64,000 bases of DNA from Lachnospiraceae bacterium (GTDB taxonomy: Bacteria; Bacillota; Clostridia; Lachnospirales; Lachnospiraceae), in contig JAFZVZ010000017.1 of the NCBI GenBank assembly GCA_017617545.1, forward strand, positions 62,001 to 126,000, read 5' to 3'. This document shows, piece by piece, positions 28,389 to 37,700 of the stretch (positions are counted from its first letter, which is position 1; every line of letters starts with the position of its first letter). The notes beneath the pieces were generated by a model. That model ran no database searches. It was not told the DNA's origin and saw only the letters and a list, made by a program, of their open reading frames with translations. Made by a program: the position numbers and the translations under genes.

Positions 28389-31198
28389 TCGAACTTATCG
28401 GACTTCAGAAATATTACAATAAAGGTAGACAGAACGAGATCCATGTGATCAACGATGTCTCGTTACATGTGCCTGAGAGCGGGATGTGCGCAATCTTCGG
28501 ACCGAGCGGATGCGGCAAGACAACGCTCCTCAATGTCATCGGCGGTCTGGATGATTACGAGAGCGGTATACTCACGATCGACGGCCTTTCGATGGAAAAG
28601 CAGACGGATCTGCTACGCAACAAGTACATCGGTTTCATTTTCCAAAATTATAACCTGAACAATGAGGAGACCGTGTTTGAAAATGTCTCCGACTCACTTC
28701 TTCTGTGCGGTATGCGCGATGAGGCGGAGATCGAGCGTCGCGTTATGGCGGCTCTTGCCAATGTCGGAATGGACAAGTTCAGCAAGAGATTTCCGGATAC
28801 GCTCTCCGGAGGACAGCAGCAGAGAGTTGCGATCGCCCGCGCGATTGTCAAGAATCCGAGGATCATCCTTGCGGATGAGCCTACCGGCAACCTTGATGAG
28901 GCCAACACGATCCTTGTGATGGACATCCTAAAGGAGATGGCGAAGGATCGTCTCGTCCTGCTTGTCACACACGAGGAAAAGCTTGTCGATTACTATTGCG
29001 ACACCGTGATCGAGTTGTCCGACGGCAAGATCGTAGGGACGAAGGTCAACGAATCCGCAAACGGGTATGCCGTGCGGGATAAGAACGACATTTTCCTGGG
29101 AGAGTACGAGAAGGACAGCATAGGCAACGAGGACATTGACGTTTCCTATTACGGCGAGAAGCCTCAGGAGCCGCTGAAGCTCACGGTCATCAACCATAAC
29201 GGGCGGCTTCTGCTTCGGATCGATACGCCCAAGGTATCGGTCATTGACGAGTTCAGTGAGCTGAAGATCCACGACGGTGTATACGAGGTGGAAGAGCAGC
29301 AGAAACGCCAGCAGCAGGTGTTTGACATGTCAGAACTGCCGCCGTTTGAGGGCAAGGAATACGGCAAACTGTTCGACTTTAAGACTTCGGTCAAGCGCGG
29401 TTACAATTTCAACTTCAAATCGTTGATGAAGAAGAAAGGAAAGAAGAGGCTTCGCACGACGCTTGCCCTGTTCGCGATCGTATTTGTCTTCATGAGCGCC
29501 ATATTCGGCACCGGTATCCGTCAGCTGCTGAAGATCGACACGATGTACGATCACAATACATTTTACGTATACGCTTCCGGTGACGGTGTCGCGGACCGTG
29601 TCGCGAAAGCGGTTGAGGATACGTCATCGGGAATTGATTTTGTCACGGTTCGACGCCAAGCGCTCTACACATCGCCGGAGGAAGAGAATATCGTGTTTGA
29701 GGCGAGCGGTTTTGAAAGCTACGGATACTATGAGTCCGGAGTTTTCAACGATAAGGAGACCAACGTCTTTGTTACCGCAATAGTTCTTCCGATCACGCTC
29801 GCAGGAGATGCGAAGGCGCTTGTCGGTTCCACTGAATGTATCAATGACGGGCGAGTGGTGATCACAAAGGCGGTTGCCGACATTCTTTTGGAAGGGCTTC
29901 CGTTTGATTATATCGAGACGTACGAAGATCTGCTCGGAACGGAGTGCTACGCAACGATGTCGGATTCGTCTGATACGCTCTCTACGAAAGAAGCGATGGC
30001 GAGAATCGGATGTGTGCTCGATTCCGATGCCAATGCCGTATATATCGATCCCTTGCTTCATGCGGTACACAGCCTGAGCCTGGACGGCATCACAGGTGTT
30101 GTCTGTGCCGGAGATGATCATTATAATCTCGGCAAGGGTGAGATCGTCTTCGTTAAGACGTATACCAAGGGCATGGCTGACTGGCAGGAAGCGACCGACG
30201 CCGTCAAGGTGGGGGACACCTTGCGCGTGCACGGTATTGACTTCCGCGTAAAGGAGATCATCGATGCCACAAAGCCTGCGGATGAAAATGGGTATGGAAA
30301 CCTCGAGTACATGATCAAAAATGGCAGGAATCCTGATCTTACCGAGGAAGAAAAAGAGGGCTTTATTGCGTATATGAGCAAAAAGTCCGAGGTTGCAAAG
30401 GTTCGAGAGGATATCGTATCCCATTGCGTTTATTCACGTTCCGCACAGGCGTTTTGGAACGATTCCTTTATCATTCTCAATCAGGAAGACTATGTTGAAT
30501 GTGCCAACCGCGCGGGTTCCACCGCTGCAGCTTTCCTGAGTCAAGACTACGGGAGACCGTATCTGCAGTTTACGGAGCCGTACGCGCCTCTGAACCTTGT
30601 AGGCAACCCTGAGATGAATTATGCCGAGTATTATGTACTTCATGCCACGGATGTCGATGCTGCCGAGAAGTACATAAAGGCAAACTTCGGTGATATCGAG
30701 AATCCGCCGAAATCAAACAGATATAGCGAAGAAGAAGGAGACGGATATGAGCCTTCGGCAATCTATACGCCGAAAGATATCCGCAGCCTGTATATTCAGG
30801 AGTTTCGCAGGGAGATCGTTCCGTTTACGATCACTCTTCTGGTGATCGTAGGATTCATGAGCCTGTGCATGTATTTCATCATGAAGTCCATGATCATGAA
30901 CCGTACGAAGGAAATCGGTATCTACCGCGCGATCGGCGTGACAAAGAAAAATATACTGTTCCGATTTGCTGTGGAGGCAGGTGTCGTCGTAACATTCAGC
31001 CTGATCATCGGATACATATTGGGAAGCGCCACAAGCTTCTTTGTTCAGGCCAATACGACGCTGTTCTATTACCCGGTATGGTATGCGTTGATCATCCTTG
31101 TGTTCCTGTATGCACTCGGCATCTTCTGCGGTGTCATCCCGGTACTGATGATCCTGAGAAAGACACCGAGCGCGATACTCGCGAAGTACGATATCTGA
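28385..31198 (+). CDS. Fused ABC ATPase-FtsX permease, unit 3 protein B
   Basis: A 937-residue B-type protein. The ATPase has GPSGCGKTT near residue 39, LSGGQQQR near 137 and [14 protein letters not shown] near 157. The first membrane segment ([20 protein letters not shown]) is near 360. The outside domain of about 420 residues differs from those of units 1 and 2. Three membrane segments near the end (for example [20 protein letters not shown]) lead to [12 protein letters not shown]. It pairs with unit 3 A. A strong bidirectional terminator follows, closing the array. Confidence 0.87.
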   Translation: MIELIGLQKYYNKGRQNEIHVINDVSLHVPESGMCAIFGPSGCGKTTLLNVIGGLDDYESGILTIDGLSMEKQTDLLRNKYIGFIFQNYNLNNEETVFENVSDSLLLCGMRDEAEIERRVMAALANVGMDKFSKRFPDTLSGGQQQRVAIARAIVKNPRIILADEPTGNLDEANTILVMDILKEMAKDRLVLLVTHEEKLVDYYCDTVIELSDGKIVGTKVNESANGYAVRDKNDIFLGEYEKDSIGNEDIDVSYYGEKPQEPLKLTVINHNGRLLLRIDTPKVSVIDEFSELKIHDGVYEVEEQQKRQQQVFDMSELPPFEGKEYGKLFDFKTSVKRGYNFNFKSLMKKKGKKRLRTTLALFAIVFVFMSAIFGTGIRQLLKIDTMYDHNTFYVYASGDGVADRVAKAVEDTSSGIDFVTVRRQALYTSPEEENIVFEASGFESYGYYESGVFNDKETNVFVTAIVLPITLAGDAKALVGSTECINDGRVVITKAVADILLEGLPFDYIETYEDLLGTECYATMSDSSDTLSTKEAMARIGCVLDSDANAVYIDPLLHAVHSLSLDGITGVVCAGDDHYNLGKGEIVFVKTYTKGMADWQEATDAVKVGDTLRVHGIDFRVKEIIDATKPADENGYGNLEYMIKNGRNPDLTEEEKEGFIAYMSKKSEVAKVREDIVSHCVYSRSAQAFWNDSFIILNQEDYVECANRAGSTAAAFLSQDYGRPYLQFTEPYAPLNLVGNPEMNYAEYYVLHATDVDAAEKYIKANFGDIENPPKSNRYSEEEGDGYEPSAIYTPKDIRSLYIQEFRREIVPFTITLLVIVGFMSLCMYFIMKSMIMNRTKEIGIYRAIGVTKKNILFRFAVEAGVVVTFSLIIGYILGSATSFFVQANTTLFYYPVWYALIILVFLYALGIFCGVIPVLMILRKTPSAILAKYDI

Positions 31199-31221
31199 TC
31201 GGATTAACAGATCGAAAAATA

Positions 31222-31272
31222 CAAAAAGAAGGCATCATGTCCGTCTCTGTCGGGCATGATGCCTTCTTTTTG
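31222..31272. terminator. Bidirectional terminator between the ABC array and icd
   Basis: A perfect 18-base inverted repeat: CAAAAAGAAGGCATCATG (31222-31239) against CATGATGCCTTCTTTTTG (31255-31272). It ends in TTTTT on both strands, serving the plus-strand ABC transcript and the minus-strand icd transcript. Confidence 0.9.
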
Positions 31273-31307
31273 TTTCGTTATGTGATTGCCTGTTGCACGG
31301 TTTGTAA

Positions 31308-32525
31308 TTACGCCTCAAGAGCCTTGGCAAGACGCTCCTTGATCGCTGCGATGAACTCGGCGGAGTTCACGGACGTCGAGGTGTAACCCTCGCTCACAAG
31401 ACCGGAGAGGTCCTTGGTCATGATGCCGTCGTTGAGAGTGTCGAGAACAGCCTTTTCAAGGCAGTCCGCGTAGCGGACAAGGTCTGCGAGACCGTCCTTC
31501 TCACCTCGCTTGCGGAACGCGCCGGACCATGCGAAGATCGTTGCGACAGGGTTCGTCGAGGTCTCCTCGCCCTTGAGGTAGCGGTAGTAGTGGCGAGTTA
31601 CGGTTCCGTGTGCCGCCTCGTACTCGAAGTTGCCGTCGGGGCTGACGAGAACGCTCGTCATCATGGCAAGGGAACCGAACGCGGTGCTGACCATATCGCT
31701 CATCACATCGCCGTCGTAGTTCTTGCAAGCCCAGATGAAACCGCCCTTACTGCGGATCACGCGAGCGACAGCGTCATCGATCAGAGTGTAGAAGTAGGTG
31801 ATGCCTGCGGCCTCAAACTTCTCCTTGTACTCAGCATCGTAGATCTCCTGGAAGATATCCTTGAAACGGTGATCGTACTTTTTGCTGATCGTGTCCTTGG
31901 TGGAGAACCACAGATCCTGCTTGACGGAGAGCGCGTACTCAAAGCAGCTGCGCGCAAACGACTCGATCGAGGTGTCCTTGTTGTACATTCCCTGCAGAAC
32001 GCCGGGGCATTCGAAATCGTAGATCGTCTCGCGCATTTCGGTTCCGTCCTCACCGGTGAAGACAAGCTCAGCCTTGCCCTTGCCGGGTACGCGGAACTCG
32101 GTGTTCTTGTATACGTCGCCGTAAGCGTGACGCGCGATCGTGATCGGCTTCTCCCAGGAACGTACGTTGGGCTTGATCGAATCGATCATGATCGGAGCGC
32201 GGAATACGGTTCCGTCGAGGATGGCACGGATCGTGCCGTTCGGGCTCTTCCACATCTGGGAGAGGTTGTACTCCTCAACACGCTGTGCGTTCGGTGTGAT
32301 CGTTGCGCACTTGACGGCAACGCCGTATTTCTTGGCAGCGTAGCTTGCGTCAAGCGTGATCTGATCCTTCGTCTCCTCGCGCTTTACAAGGCCGAGATCG
32401 TAGTACTCGGACTTCAGATCAACGAAGGGCAGGATCAGCTCGTCCTTGATCATTTTCCAAAGAATTCTGGTCATTTCGTCGCCGTCCATCTCGACGAGCG
32501 GCGTGGTCATCTGAATCTTGTTCAT
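31308..32525 (-). CDS. icd: NADP-dependent isocitrate dehydrogenase
   Basis: A 405-residue homodimeric (eukaryote-like) isocitrate dehydrogenase that makes 2-oxoglutarate, CO2 and NADPH from isocitrate. The N terminus [19 protein letters not shown], the substrate segment [19 protein letters not shown] and the later [12 protein letters not shown] are diagnostic. The start is at 32525, preceded by CACAGGAGGAATTCC; an upstream in-frame codon at 32627 would run into the hydratase gene. It lies 76 bases downstream of the aconitase-family gene on the same strand, so the two form the oxidative citrate branch used for glutamate synthesis. No citrate synthase is present in the window. Confidence 0.96.
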   Translation of the reverse strand: MNKIQMTTPLVEMDGDEMTRILWKMIKDELILPFVDLKSEYYDLGLVKREETKDQITLDASYAAKKYGVAVKCATITPNAQRVEEYNLSQMWKSPNGTIRAILDGTVFRAPIMIDSIKPNVRSWEKPITIARHAYGDVYKNTEFRVPGKGKAELVFTGEDGTEMRETIYDFECPGVLQGMYNKDTSIESFARSCFEYALSVKQDLWFSTKDTISKKYDHRFKDIFQEIYDAEYKEKFEAAGITYFYTLIDDAVARVIRSKGGFIWACKNYDGDVMSDMVSTAFGSLAMMTSVLVSPDGNFEYEAAHGTVTRHYYRYLKGEETSTNPVATIFAWSGAFRKRGEKDGLADLVRYADCLEKAVLDTLNDGIMTKDLSGLVSEGYTSTSVNSAEFIAAIKERLAKALEA

Positions 32526-32601
32526 GGAATTCCTCCTGTGTTTGTTGGGCAGTGACTTTGTTATCAACATTGCGACATCGGCATTCATTCTTCGGAAAAT
32601 G

Positions 32602-34860
32602 TCAGCCGCGCTTGTTCTGCTCTGCATAGTAGTTGATCAGGCAGCCGTCAAGGATGATCGTCTTCTCCTCATCGGTAAGGCCGTTGATCTGAAGCAGAAT
32701 ATCCTTGATCTCGCCGTCCTTGGTGAGTACCTTGGCCGGGAAATCCGTATCGCCTGCGGCGATCTTCGCGCGAACATCGGGAATGAAGACATACTCGCCT
32801 TCCTCGTACGGGAATTCAGCACCCTCGGGAAGCGTGAACGGCAGGATACCCCAGTTGATGCAGTTGCTTCTGTAGCGCTTGGTCGCGTACTCGTAGCAGA
32901 TGTTGGCGTAACCGCCGAGAACCTTCTGGCACGAAGCTGCCTGCTCGCGGGCGGAGCCGTCGCCGGGACGGTTTGCGAAGACACAGGAACCGAACTGCGT
33001 GTTCGTAAGAAGCGTTGCGACATCTCCGAAGCGGGAGAGTACGTTCACAAGCTTCTCCGGCGACTCACCGTTCAGTCTCGCAAGGTCGAGCGCGTGGATC
33101 GCTTTGCTTCTGCCTACATACTCAGGTACGCGGCGGGAGAGAGCAAACTCCGAAAGACGGAGAGGATTGCTTCTGTAGGAACTCGTCTCACCGGACGGGA
33201 TCAGCTCATCGGTCGTCGTGACCGGATCGCGGATCACAGCCGCAAGCTCAACGAGCATGTTGTCCGTGAGAGCCTCCATCGAAGGCCAGTCGGTGATGTT
33301 CGGTCCGAGGATGAGCTCGGCGTTCGGGTCTGCCTTGCCGAAACCGTAGTAGATGCGGTTGCGGTATACGGTCTTGTCGAAATGATACTCGTGCTTCGGA
33401 ACCTCATACTCGATATCGGTAGCCGCGGTGATCACACCGCCGTTGGCAGCCGTAGCAGCGATGCTTCTCGCATCCATCAGAGCTACGCCGGCAAGCTGGC
33501 CGTCGGAAGGCTTAGAGCCTTCACGGTTCGGGAAGTTACGCGTTGTGTGGCGGATCGAGAGTCCGTCGTTGGCGGGAACGTCGCCCGCTCCGAAGCAGGG
33601 ACCGCAGAAGGACGGCTTGATGATCGCGCCTGCTTTGAGAAGGGACGCGGTAGCGCCGATCTTCGTGAGCTCAAGGCTTACGGGAACGCTCGTCGGATAG
33701 ACATTGAGCGAAAAATATCCGTTGCCGCAGTCCTTCTGATCGAGAATTGCAGCAGCTTCGTCGATGTTATCGAACAGACCGCCGGAGCAGCCGGCGATCA
33801 CTCCCTGGTCTGCATAGACCTTGCCGTCGCGAACCTTGCTGCGGAGATTGTATTTGTGACCCTTGAATTTTGCGGCTGCCTCAGCCTCGACACCTGCGAG
33901 GATCTCATCGGCATTGGCAACGAACTCGTGGATCGTGTAAGCGTTGGAAGGATGGAACGGAAGAGCGATCATGCTCTCTGCCTTGTCGAGGTTAACCTCG
34001 ATGAAACGGTCATAGTAAGCGCATGAGCCCGGGGCAAGCTTCTTGTAGAACTGCTCGCGCTCATGAGCAACATAGTGACCCTTCGTGATCTCGTCTGTCT
34101 CCCAGATGGAGGACAGGCACGTCGTCTCGGTTGTCATAACGTCGATACCGTTGCGGAAGTCGATAGGAAGGTTCTTAACGCCGGGTCCGACAAACTCCAT
34201 AACACGGTTCTTGACGAAACCGTTGGCGAACGTTGCCTTGACAAGCGCAAGGGCAATGTCGTGAGGACCGATACCGCGCTTCGGCGTACCGGTTACGTAT
34301 ACGAGAACAACCTCGGGCATGTTGAGATCCCAGGTGTTCCTAAGAAGCTGCTTTACAAGCTCGGGGCCACCCTCGCCGACGCCCATGGTGCCGAGAGCAC
34401 CGTAGCGGGTGTGTGAATCGGAGCCGAGGATCATATTGCCGCACGCGGTGAGTTCCTCACGGGCATAGGAGTGGATGACACTCTGGTTCGCGGGAACATA
34501 GATGCCGCCGAATTTCTTCGCAGCAGAGAGACCGAATACATGGTCATCCTCGTTGATCGTGCCGCCGACAGCGCAGAGACTGTTGTGGCAGTTGGTCATC
34601 GCGTAGGGAAGCGGGAACTCAGTGAGTCCGCTGGCACGCGCCGTCTGGATGATGCCGACATAGGTGATGTCATGGGACACCATCGCGTCAAATTTTATCT
34701 TCAGTTTGCTGTCATCGCCCGAAGTGTTGTGGGCGGAAAGGATGCCGTAGGCAATCGTATGGCGACGCGCTTCCTCGGCGCTCACGGGAGCCTCACTCGA
34801 AGGAACTCCGTCGACAAGGAAAATGCCGCCGTCATGCAGGGTTACACAGGTATCACTCAT
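32602..34860 (-). CDS. Aconitase-family hydratase (probable aconitate hydratase)
   Basis: A 752-residue aconitase-superfamily enzyme, expected to interconvert citrate and isocitrate with a 4Fe-4S cluster. [22 protein letters not shown] is the conserved substrate segment. The cluster cysteines are in AGCSGG and [10 protein letters not shown], and [15 protein letters not shown] matches the arginine-bearing motif. The length and variant CSGG (usually CTNS) set it apart from classical AcnA and suggest the YbhJ-like subgroup. Pairing with icd supports aconitase activity. The start at 34860 follows AAAGGAGAG; a longer frame to 35055 has no support. Confidence 0.85.
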   Translation of the reverse strand: MSDTCVTLHDGGIFLVDGVPSSEAPVSAEEARRHTIAYGILSAHNTSGDDSKLKIKFDAMVSHDITYVGIIQTARASGLTEFPLPYAMTNCHNSLCAVGGTINEDDHVFGLSAAKKFGGIYVPANQSVIHSYAREELTACGNMILGSDSHTRYGALGTMGVGEGGPELVKQLLRNTWDLNMPEVVLVYVTGTPKRGIGPHDIALALVKATFANGFVKNRVMEFVGPGVKNLPIDFRNGIDVMTTETTCLSSIWETDEITKGHYVAHEREQFYKKLAPGSCAYYDRFIEVNLDKAESMIALPFHPSNAYTIHEFVANADEILAGVEAEAAAKFKGHKYNLRSKVRDGKVYADQGVIAGCSGGLFDNIDEAAAILDQKDCGNGYFSLNVYPTSVPVSLELTKIGATASLLKAGAIIKPSFCGPCFGAGDVPANDGLSIRHTTRNFPNREGSKPSDGQLAGVALMDARSIAATAANGGVITAATDIEYEVPKHEYHFDKTVYRNRIYYGFGKADPNAELILGPNITDWPSMEALTDNMLVELAAVIRDPVTTTDELIPSGETSSYRSNPLRLSEFALSRRVPEYVGRSKAIHALDLARLNGESPEKLVNVLSRFGDVATLLTNTQFGSCVFANRPGDGSAREQAASCQKVLGGYANICYEYATKRYRSNCINWGILPFTLPEGAEFPYEEGEYVFIPDVRAKIAAGDTDFPAKVLTKDGEIKDILLQINGLTDEEKTIILDGCLINYYAEQNKRG

Positions 34861-34924
34861 AGAAACTCTCCTTTGGGATATCTTTGTCAATGCGCTTTGT
34901 CTGACATGTGCGCATACGGAAATT

Positions 34925-34953
34925 ATTGTAATAAAAATGCGGTAATGTGTCAA
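34925..34953 (-). promoter_or_regulatory. Promoter of the hydratase-icd operon
   Basis: On the minus strand, TTGACA (34953-34948), a 17-base spacer and TACAAT (34930-34925) form a near-consensus sigma-A promoter about 65 bases before the hydratase start. Confidence 0.7.
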
Positions 34954-35065
34954 CCATTTTCCGCTTCGGAGATACGGTTGCCGGTATGTGGCAATTCGTG
35001 AGGGAATACGGAAAATAAAGCACTGTATGCATAATGCATTTTTGTTGCAATACACGTTTTTCTTC

Positions 35066-35094
35066 TTGCTTTTTTCCGCTATTCAAGATACAAT
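35066..35094 (+). promoter_or_regulatory. Promoter for the membrane protein at 35154
   Basis: TTGCTT at 35066-35071, a 17-base spacer and TACAAT at 35089-35094, about 60 bases before the ATG. It faces away from the hydratase promoter. Confidence 0.45.
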
Positions 35095-35153
35095 TACCAT
35101 ATACGCAGACCGACAGGACCGGACGATAACGGTGTCGGCAGAGGAGAGTGTTT

Positions 35154-35993
35154 ATGAGCGTTAAGGTAGTTATGGGTCAGTGCGTCATGCCGAGGGATAT
35201 GTTCTTCGGAAAAGCTTGGCCGCATGAGCAGTGCATTATCGGGGAGGACACACTTGAGATGGTAGTGAGTCCGCTGTCCCAGCGCAAGAATGCGGTACAG
35301 ATCCACATGGCAGCCATGTGGAACGGGGAGGTGCTCACCTTCCATGACTTGAACGCGGATATGAAGAAGGACAATGTAAAGCTGTATCTGCAGTCTCTCT
35401 CAGAGCGGCTGCGCGGTATCGTTGAGAAATATTTCATATGGCCGGAGGACGGCGAGCATGACATGCATGTCTCCTTCGGAAATCTCACCGAGAAGGGTGA
35501 CGATGCGGATCCGCTGGAGACGAATATGCGGTTCGTCCTCATGGTGAAGGATACTTTGCCGATCGAGGATCCGATGGAGCTTGAGATGATCCACAAGGCT
35601 CTCAAGGGCGAGTTCAGCAACTGGCTTGAGGAAGTGATCAGTGATGTTCATAAGAAAGTCTCCGTTGAGGAACTCAAGAAGGACGCGAGCGTGCTCCTTG
35701 ACGTTGAGTTGATGAGACATGAGAAGGAAGACCTCGGGCTGGAGAGCACATTTGCGATCTTCTCGCTTTTGTTCGCCGCGCTCGGTATTTTCCTTAAAGA
35801 CTGGTTCTTCTTCCAGTTTATCGCTGCCGTTATGGGTGCCTATGTTGCATTCCGTTCGTTCCAGAAGCAAAAATGGGTGTGCATGGCACTTGGTATCATC
35901 GCCTGCATACTCGGACTTGTCTTCCTGATCATCGCTTACGGCGAGCTTCGTGAGACGATGGCTAACGTTGATTTCTCAACGGCAGGCAAATAA
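35154..35993 (+). CDS. Unrecognised protein with C-terminal membrane segments
   Basis: A 279-residue protein of unknown function. The first 200 residues are soluble and look alpha/beta, with motifs such as VVMGQCVMPRDMF and EMVVSPLSQRKN; I do not recognise the family. From about residue 205 three hydrophobic segments follow (FAIFSLLFAALGIFL, then FFFQFIAAVMGAYVAF, then CMALGIIACILGLVFLIIAY). The soluble part would be cytoplasmic if the N terminus stays inside. The ATG at 35154 with GAGGAG seven bases upstream was preferred to GTG at 35148. It is a single-gene unit with its own promoter and terminator. Confidence 0.7.
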   Translation: MSVKVVMGQCVMPRDMFFGKAWPHEQCIIGEDTLEMVVSPLSQRKNAVQIHMAAMWNGEVLTFHDLNADMKKDNVKLYLQSLSERLRGIVEKYFIWPEDGEHDMHVSFGNLTEKGDDADPLETNMRFVLMVKDTLPIEDPMELEMIHKALKGEFSNWLEEVISDVHKKVSVEELKKDASVLLDVELMRHEKEDLGLESTFAIFSLLFAALGIFLKDWFFFQFIAAVMGAYVAFRSFQKQKWVCMALGIIACILGLVFLIIAYGELRETMANVDFSTAGK

Positions 35994-36032
35994 TTTCGCA
36001 TTTATTCGGAGAGGGTATTCTATAGATAAGAT

Positions 36033-36067
36033 GAATGGCTGCATGAGGTATCGTGCAGCCATTCTTT
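36033..36067 (+). terminator. Hairpin terminator after the membrane protein gene
   Basis: GAATGGCTGCATG (36033-36045) pairs with CGTGCAGCCATTC (36052-36064), 13 pairs with one G-U and a six-base loop, followed by TTTC. Confidence 0.65.
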
Positions 36068-36083
36068 CGGAAATGAGGAATTC

Positions 36084-37700
36084 ATGGCAAGATCGGACAA
36101 TCAGAAACTGAAGCTTTGTTACATCATGAAAATACTTTCCGAATGCACTTCAAAGGGCAACGGCATCACGATGCAGGAGCTGATCGACAGGCTTGCGATG
36201 TACAACGTAAGCGCGGAGAGAAAGAGTATCTACAGCGATATCCGCGCCATCAATGAGTTCGGCGAGTTTATTAAGATCGACAGCTACAGAAGAGACGGAG
36301 AGGTGCGGTATTACGCGGATGAGCGCATGCTCTCGCTCGCGGATATCAAGATCCTGGCTGACGTAATTGCCGCATCCAAGTTCGTCACGGAGAAACGCTC
36401 CCGTGAGTTGATCGGCAAGCTGGAGAGAATGGTCAGCGATAAGGAAAAGCGTGAGCTGAACCGTACCGTGTACATCCGAAGACACGCGACGGAGACGGAT
36501 GACGACGGGTACTCCAATGTCGATCCGATCCAGACCGCGATGCGGGAGAACCGTCAGATCGAGTTTACGTATCTTCAGTGGGATAAAAGCCTTCAGCTTG
36601 TGCCGAGGGACGCGGAACCCCGCTCCGGCATCAGTCCGTGGTGGCTTGTGTACAACCATGAAAACTATTACCTCGGCGCGTATGACGGAAAGAAACAAAG
36701 CATGCGCACCTTCCGCGTGGATAAGATGCGCAATGTGAAAGTGCTTGATGAGCCAAGAGAAGGTCGTGAAGCGGCGGAGCTTTCAGGGCCGGATCAGTAC
36801 GCCCAGGCACGGTTTGAAATGTTTGACGGTTCGGCCGAACGCGTGAGAGTGAGCTGCCCCAAGGAGATGATCGGAACCTTTGTCGACAAGATCGGAAGAG
36901 ATATCACAGTGATCTCGCAGGGGGACACTGTTGAACTGTCGTTCGTCATCGTTCCGAACCGGTTCTTCCTGACATGGCTGCTTGCTTTAGGGGATACAGT
37001 GAAGCTGCTCAGCCCGCAGCATTGCATCGACGAGCTTGAGACGATGTGTCTTTCGATGGTGAAAAACCATGAGCGCAGACCGATCACAACCGTTGTGTTT
37101 GATCTCGCGGGCGTGCTTCTGCGTGTGCGATCGTCTGAGTATATGGATGAGCTTGGATTTTCCGAAGAAGAGAAAGAATTCGGAATTTCAAAGGTGTTGC
37201 ACAACGAAGAGTGGGATCTTTTGGATGCGGGAGTGATTTCCCAGGACGAAGCAATTGAACGATGGATCCGAAAGTATCCGGAGCATACCGAAGCGATCCG
37301 AAAATTGATGGATAACGACAATCTCCACGGCTTGGTTGAGCCGTATCCCGACGCGGAGGATATCCTTCGTTCGCTGAAGGAACAGGGGTATGAGGTGTAT
37401 CTGTTGTCCAATTATCCGAAGGAGCTGTACGAACTCCATGAGAAGCAGCTGCCGTTCCTGAAGTTTCTCGACGGCTGCATCATTTCCGGCATTGAAAAAC
37501 GCGTAAAACCGAACGAGGACATCTTTGAACTGTTCCTCTCTAGGTACGGCAAAAAGGCTTCCGAGTGCGTCTTTATTGATGACCGCGCAGACAATACACG
37601 GACTGCGAAAGCGATGGGGATCCATTCGTTTGTTGCCTCTGATCGGACGTCCGGGTTTTCGGAGCTTTTTGCGTTTCTGTCGGAACATCGTACGCAATAG
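36084..37700 (+). CDS. WYL-domain transcriptional regulator fused to a HAD-superfamily hydrolase
   Basis: A 538-residue fusion. Residues 1-80 form an HTH (KLKLCYIMKILSE, then ERKSIYSDIRAINEFG) of the DeoR-like type found in WYL regulators. Residues about 150-310 are a WYL domain plus extension (RQIEFTYLQWDKS, then SPWWLVYNHENYYLGAYD). From about 335 a complete HAD subclass IA domain follows: VVFDLAGVLLR with nucleophile D340, LLSNYPKE (motif II Ser), a lysine in KRVKPNED (motif III), and FIDDRADN (acidic motif IV). WYL proteins bind nucleic acid or ligands; HAD enzymes remove phosphate. The fusion could tie gene control to a phosphorylated metabolite. Its end overlaps the minus-strand GNAT gene by 128 bases. 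Confidence 0.85.
   Translation: MARSDNQKLKLCYIMKILSECTSKGNGITMQELIDRLAMYNVSAERKSIYSDIRAINEFGEFIKIDSYRRDGEVRYYADERMLSLADIKILADVIAASKFVTEKRSRELIGKLERMVSDKEKRELNRTVYIRRHATETDDDGYSNVDPIQTAMRENRQIEFTYLQWDKSLQLVPRDAEPRSGISPWWLVYNHENYYLGAYDGKKQSMRTFRVDKMRNVKVLDEPREGREAAELSGPDQYAQARFEMFDGSAERVRVSCPKEMIGTFVDKIGRDITVISQGDTVELSFVIVPNRFFLTWLLALGDTVKLLSPQHCIDELETMCLSMVKNHERRPITTVVFDLAGVLLRVRSSEYMDELGFSEEEKEFGISKVLHNEEWDLLDAGVISQDEAIERWIRKYPEHTEAIRKLMDNDNLHGLVEPYPDAEDILRSLKEQGYEVYLLSNYPKELYELHEKQLPFLKFLDGCIISGIEKRVKPNEDIFELFLSRYGKKASECVFIDDRADNTRTAKAMGIHSFVASDRTSGFSELFAFLSEHRTQ

Larger units (their letters stand above)
15310..31198 (+). repeat. Tandem triplication of a two-gene ABC ATPase-permease unit
   Basis: Three consecutive units (15310-20318, 20405-25887, 26040-31198) each hold gene A (776-782 codons) followed by gene B (893-1,049 codons), overlapping by ATGA. 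All A proteins begin with an almost identical block (NIGKIYVSEGN/DGN) and end in SLRGG plus three residues. All B proteins begin with a near-identical ATPase and end in AKYDI. The ATPase and membrane parts are strongly conserved between units, while the large extracytoplasmic parts differ. This is a product of duplication followed by divergence. Confidence 0.85.

Noticed and set aside
15310-31198. BceAB-type bacitracin resistance system
   Set aside because: The permeases have four membrane segments with the ATPase fused, not ten segments with a separate ATPase, and no BceRS-type two-component genes are adjacent.
32518-34026. A 502-codon plus-strand open frame
   Set aside because: It is exactly antisense to the hydratase gene, shows no family motif, and is a by-product of that gene's codon bias.
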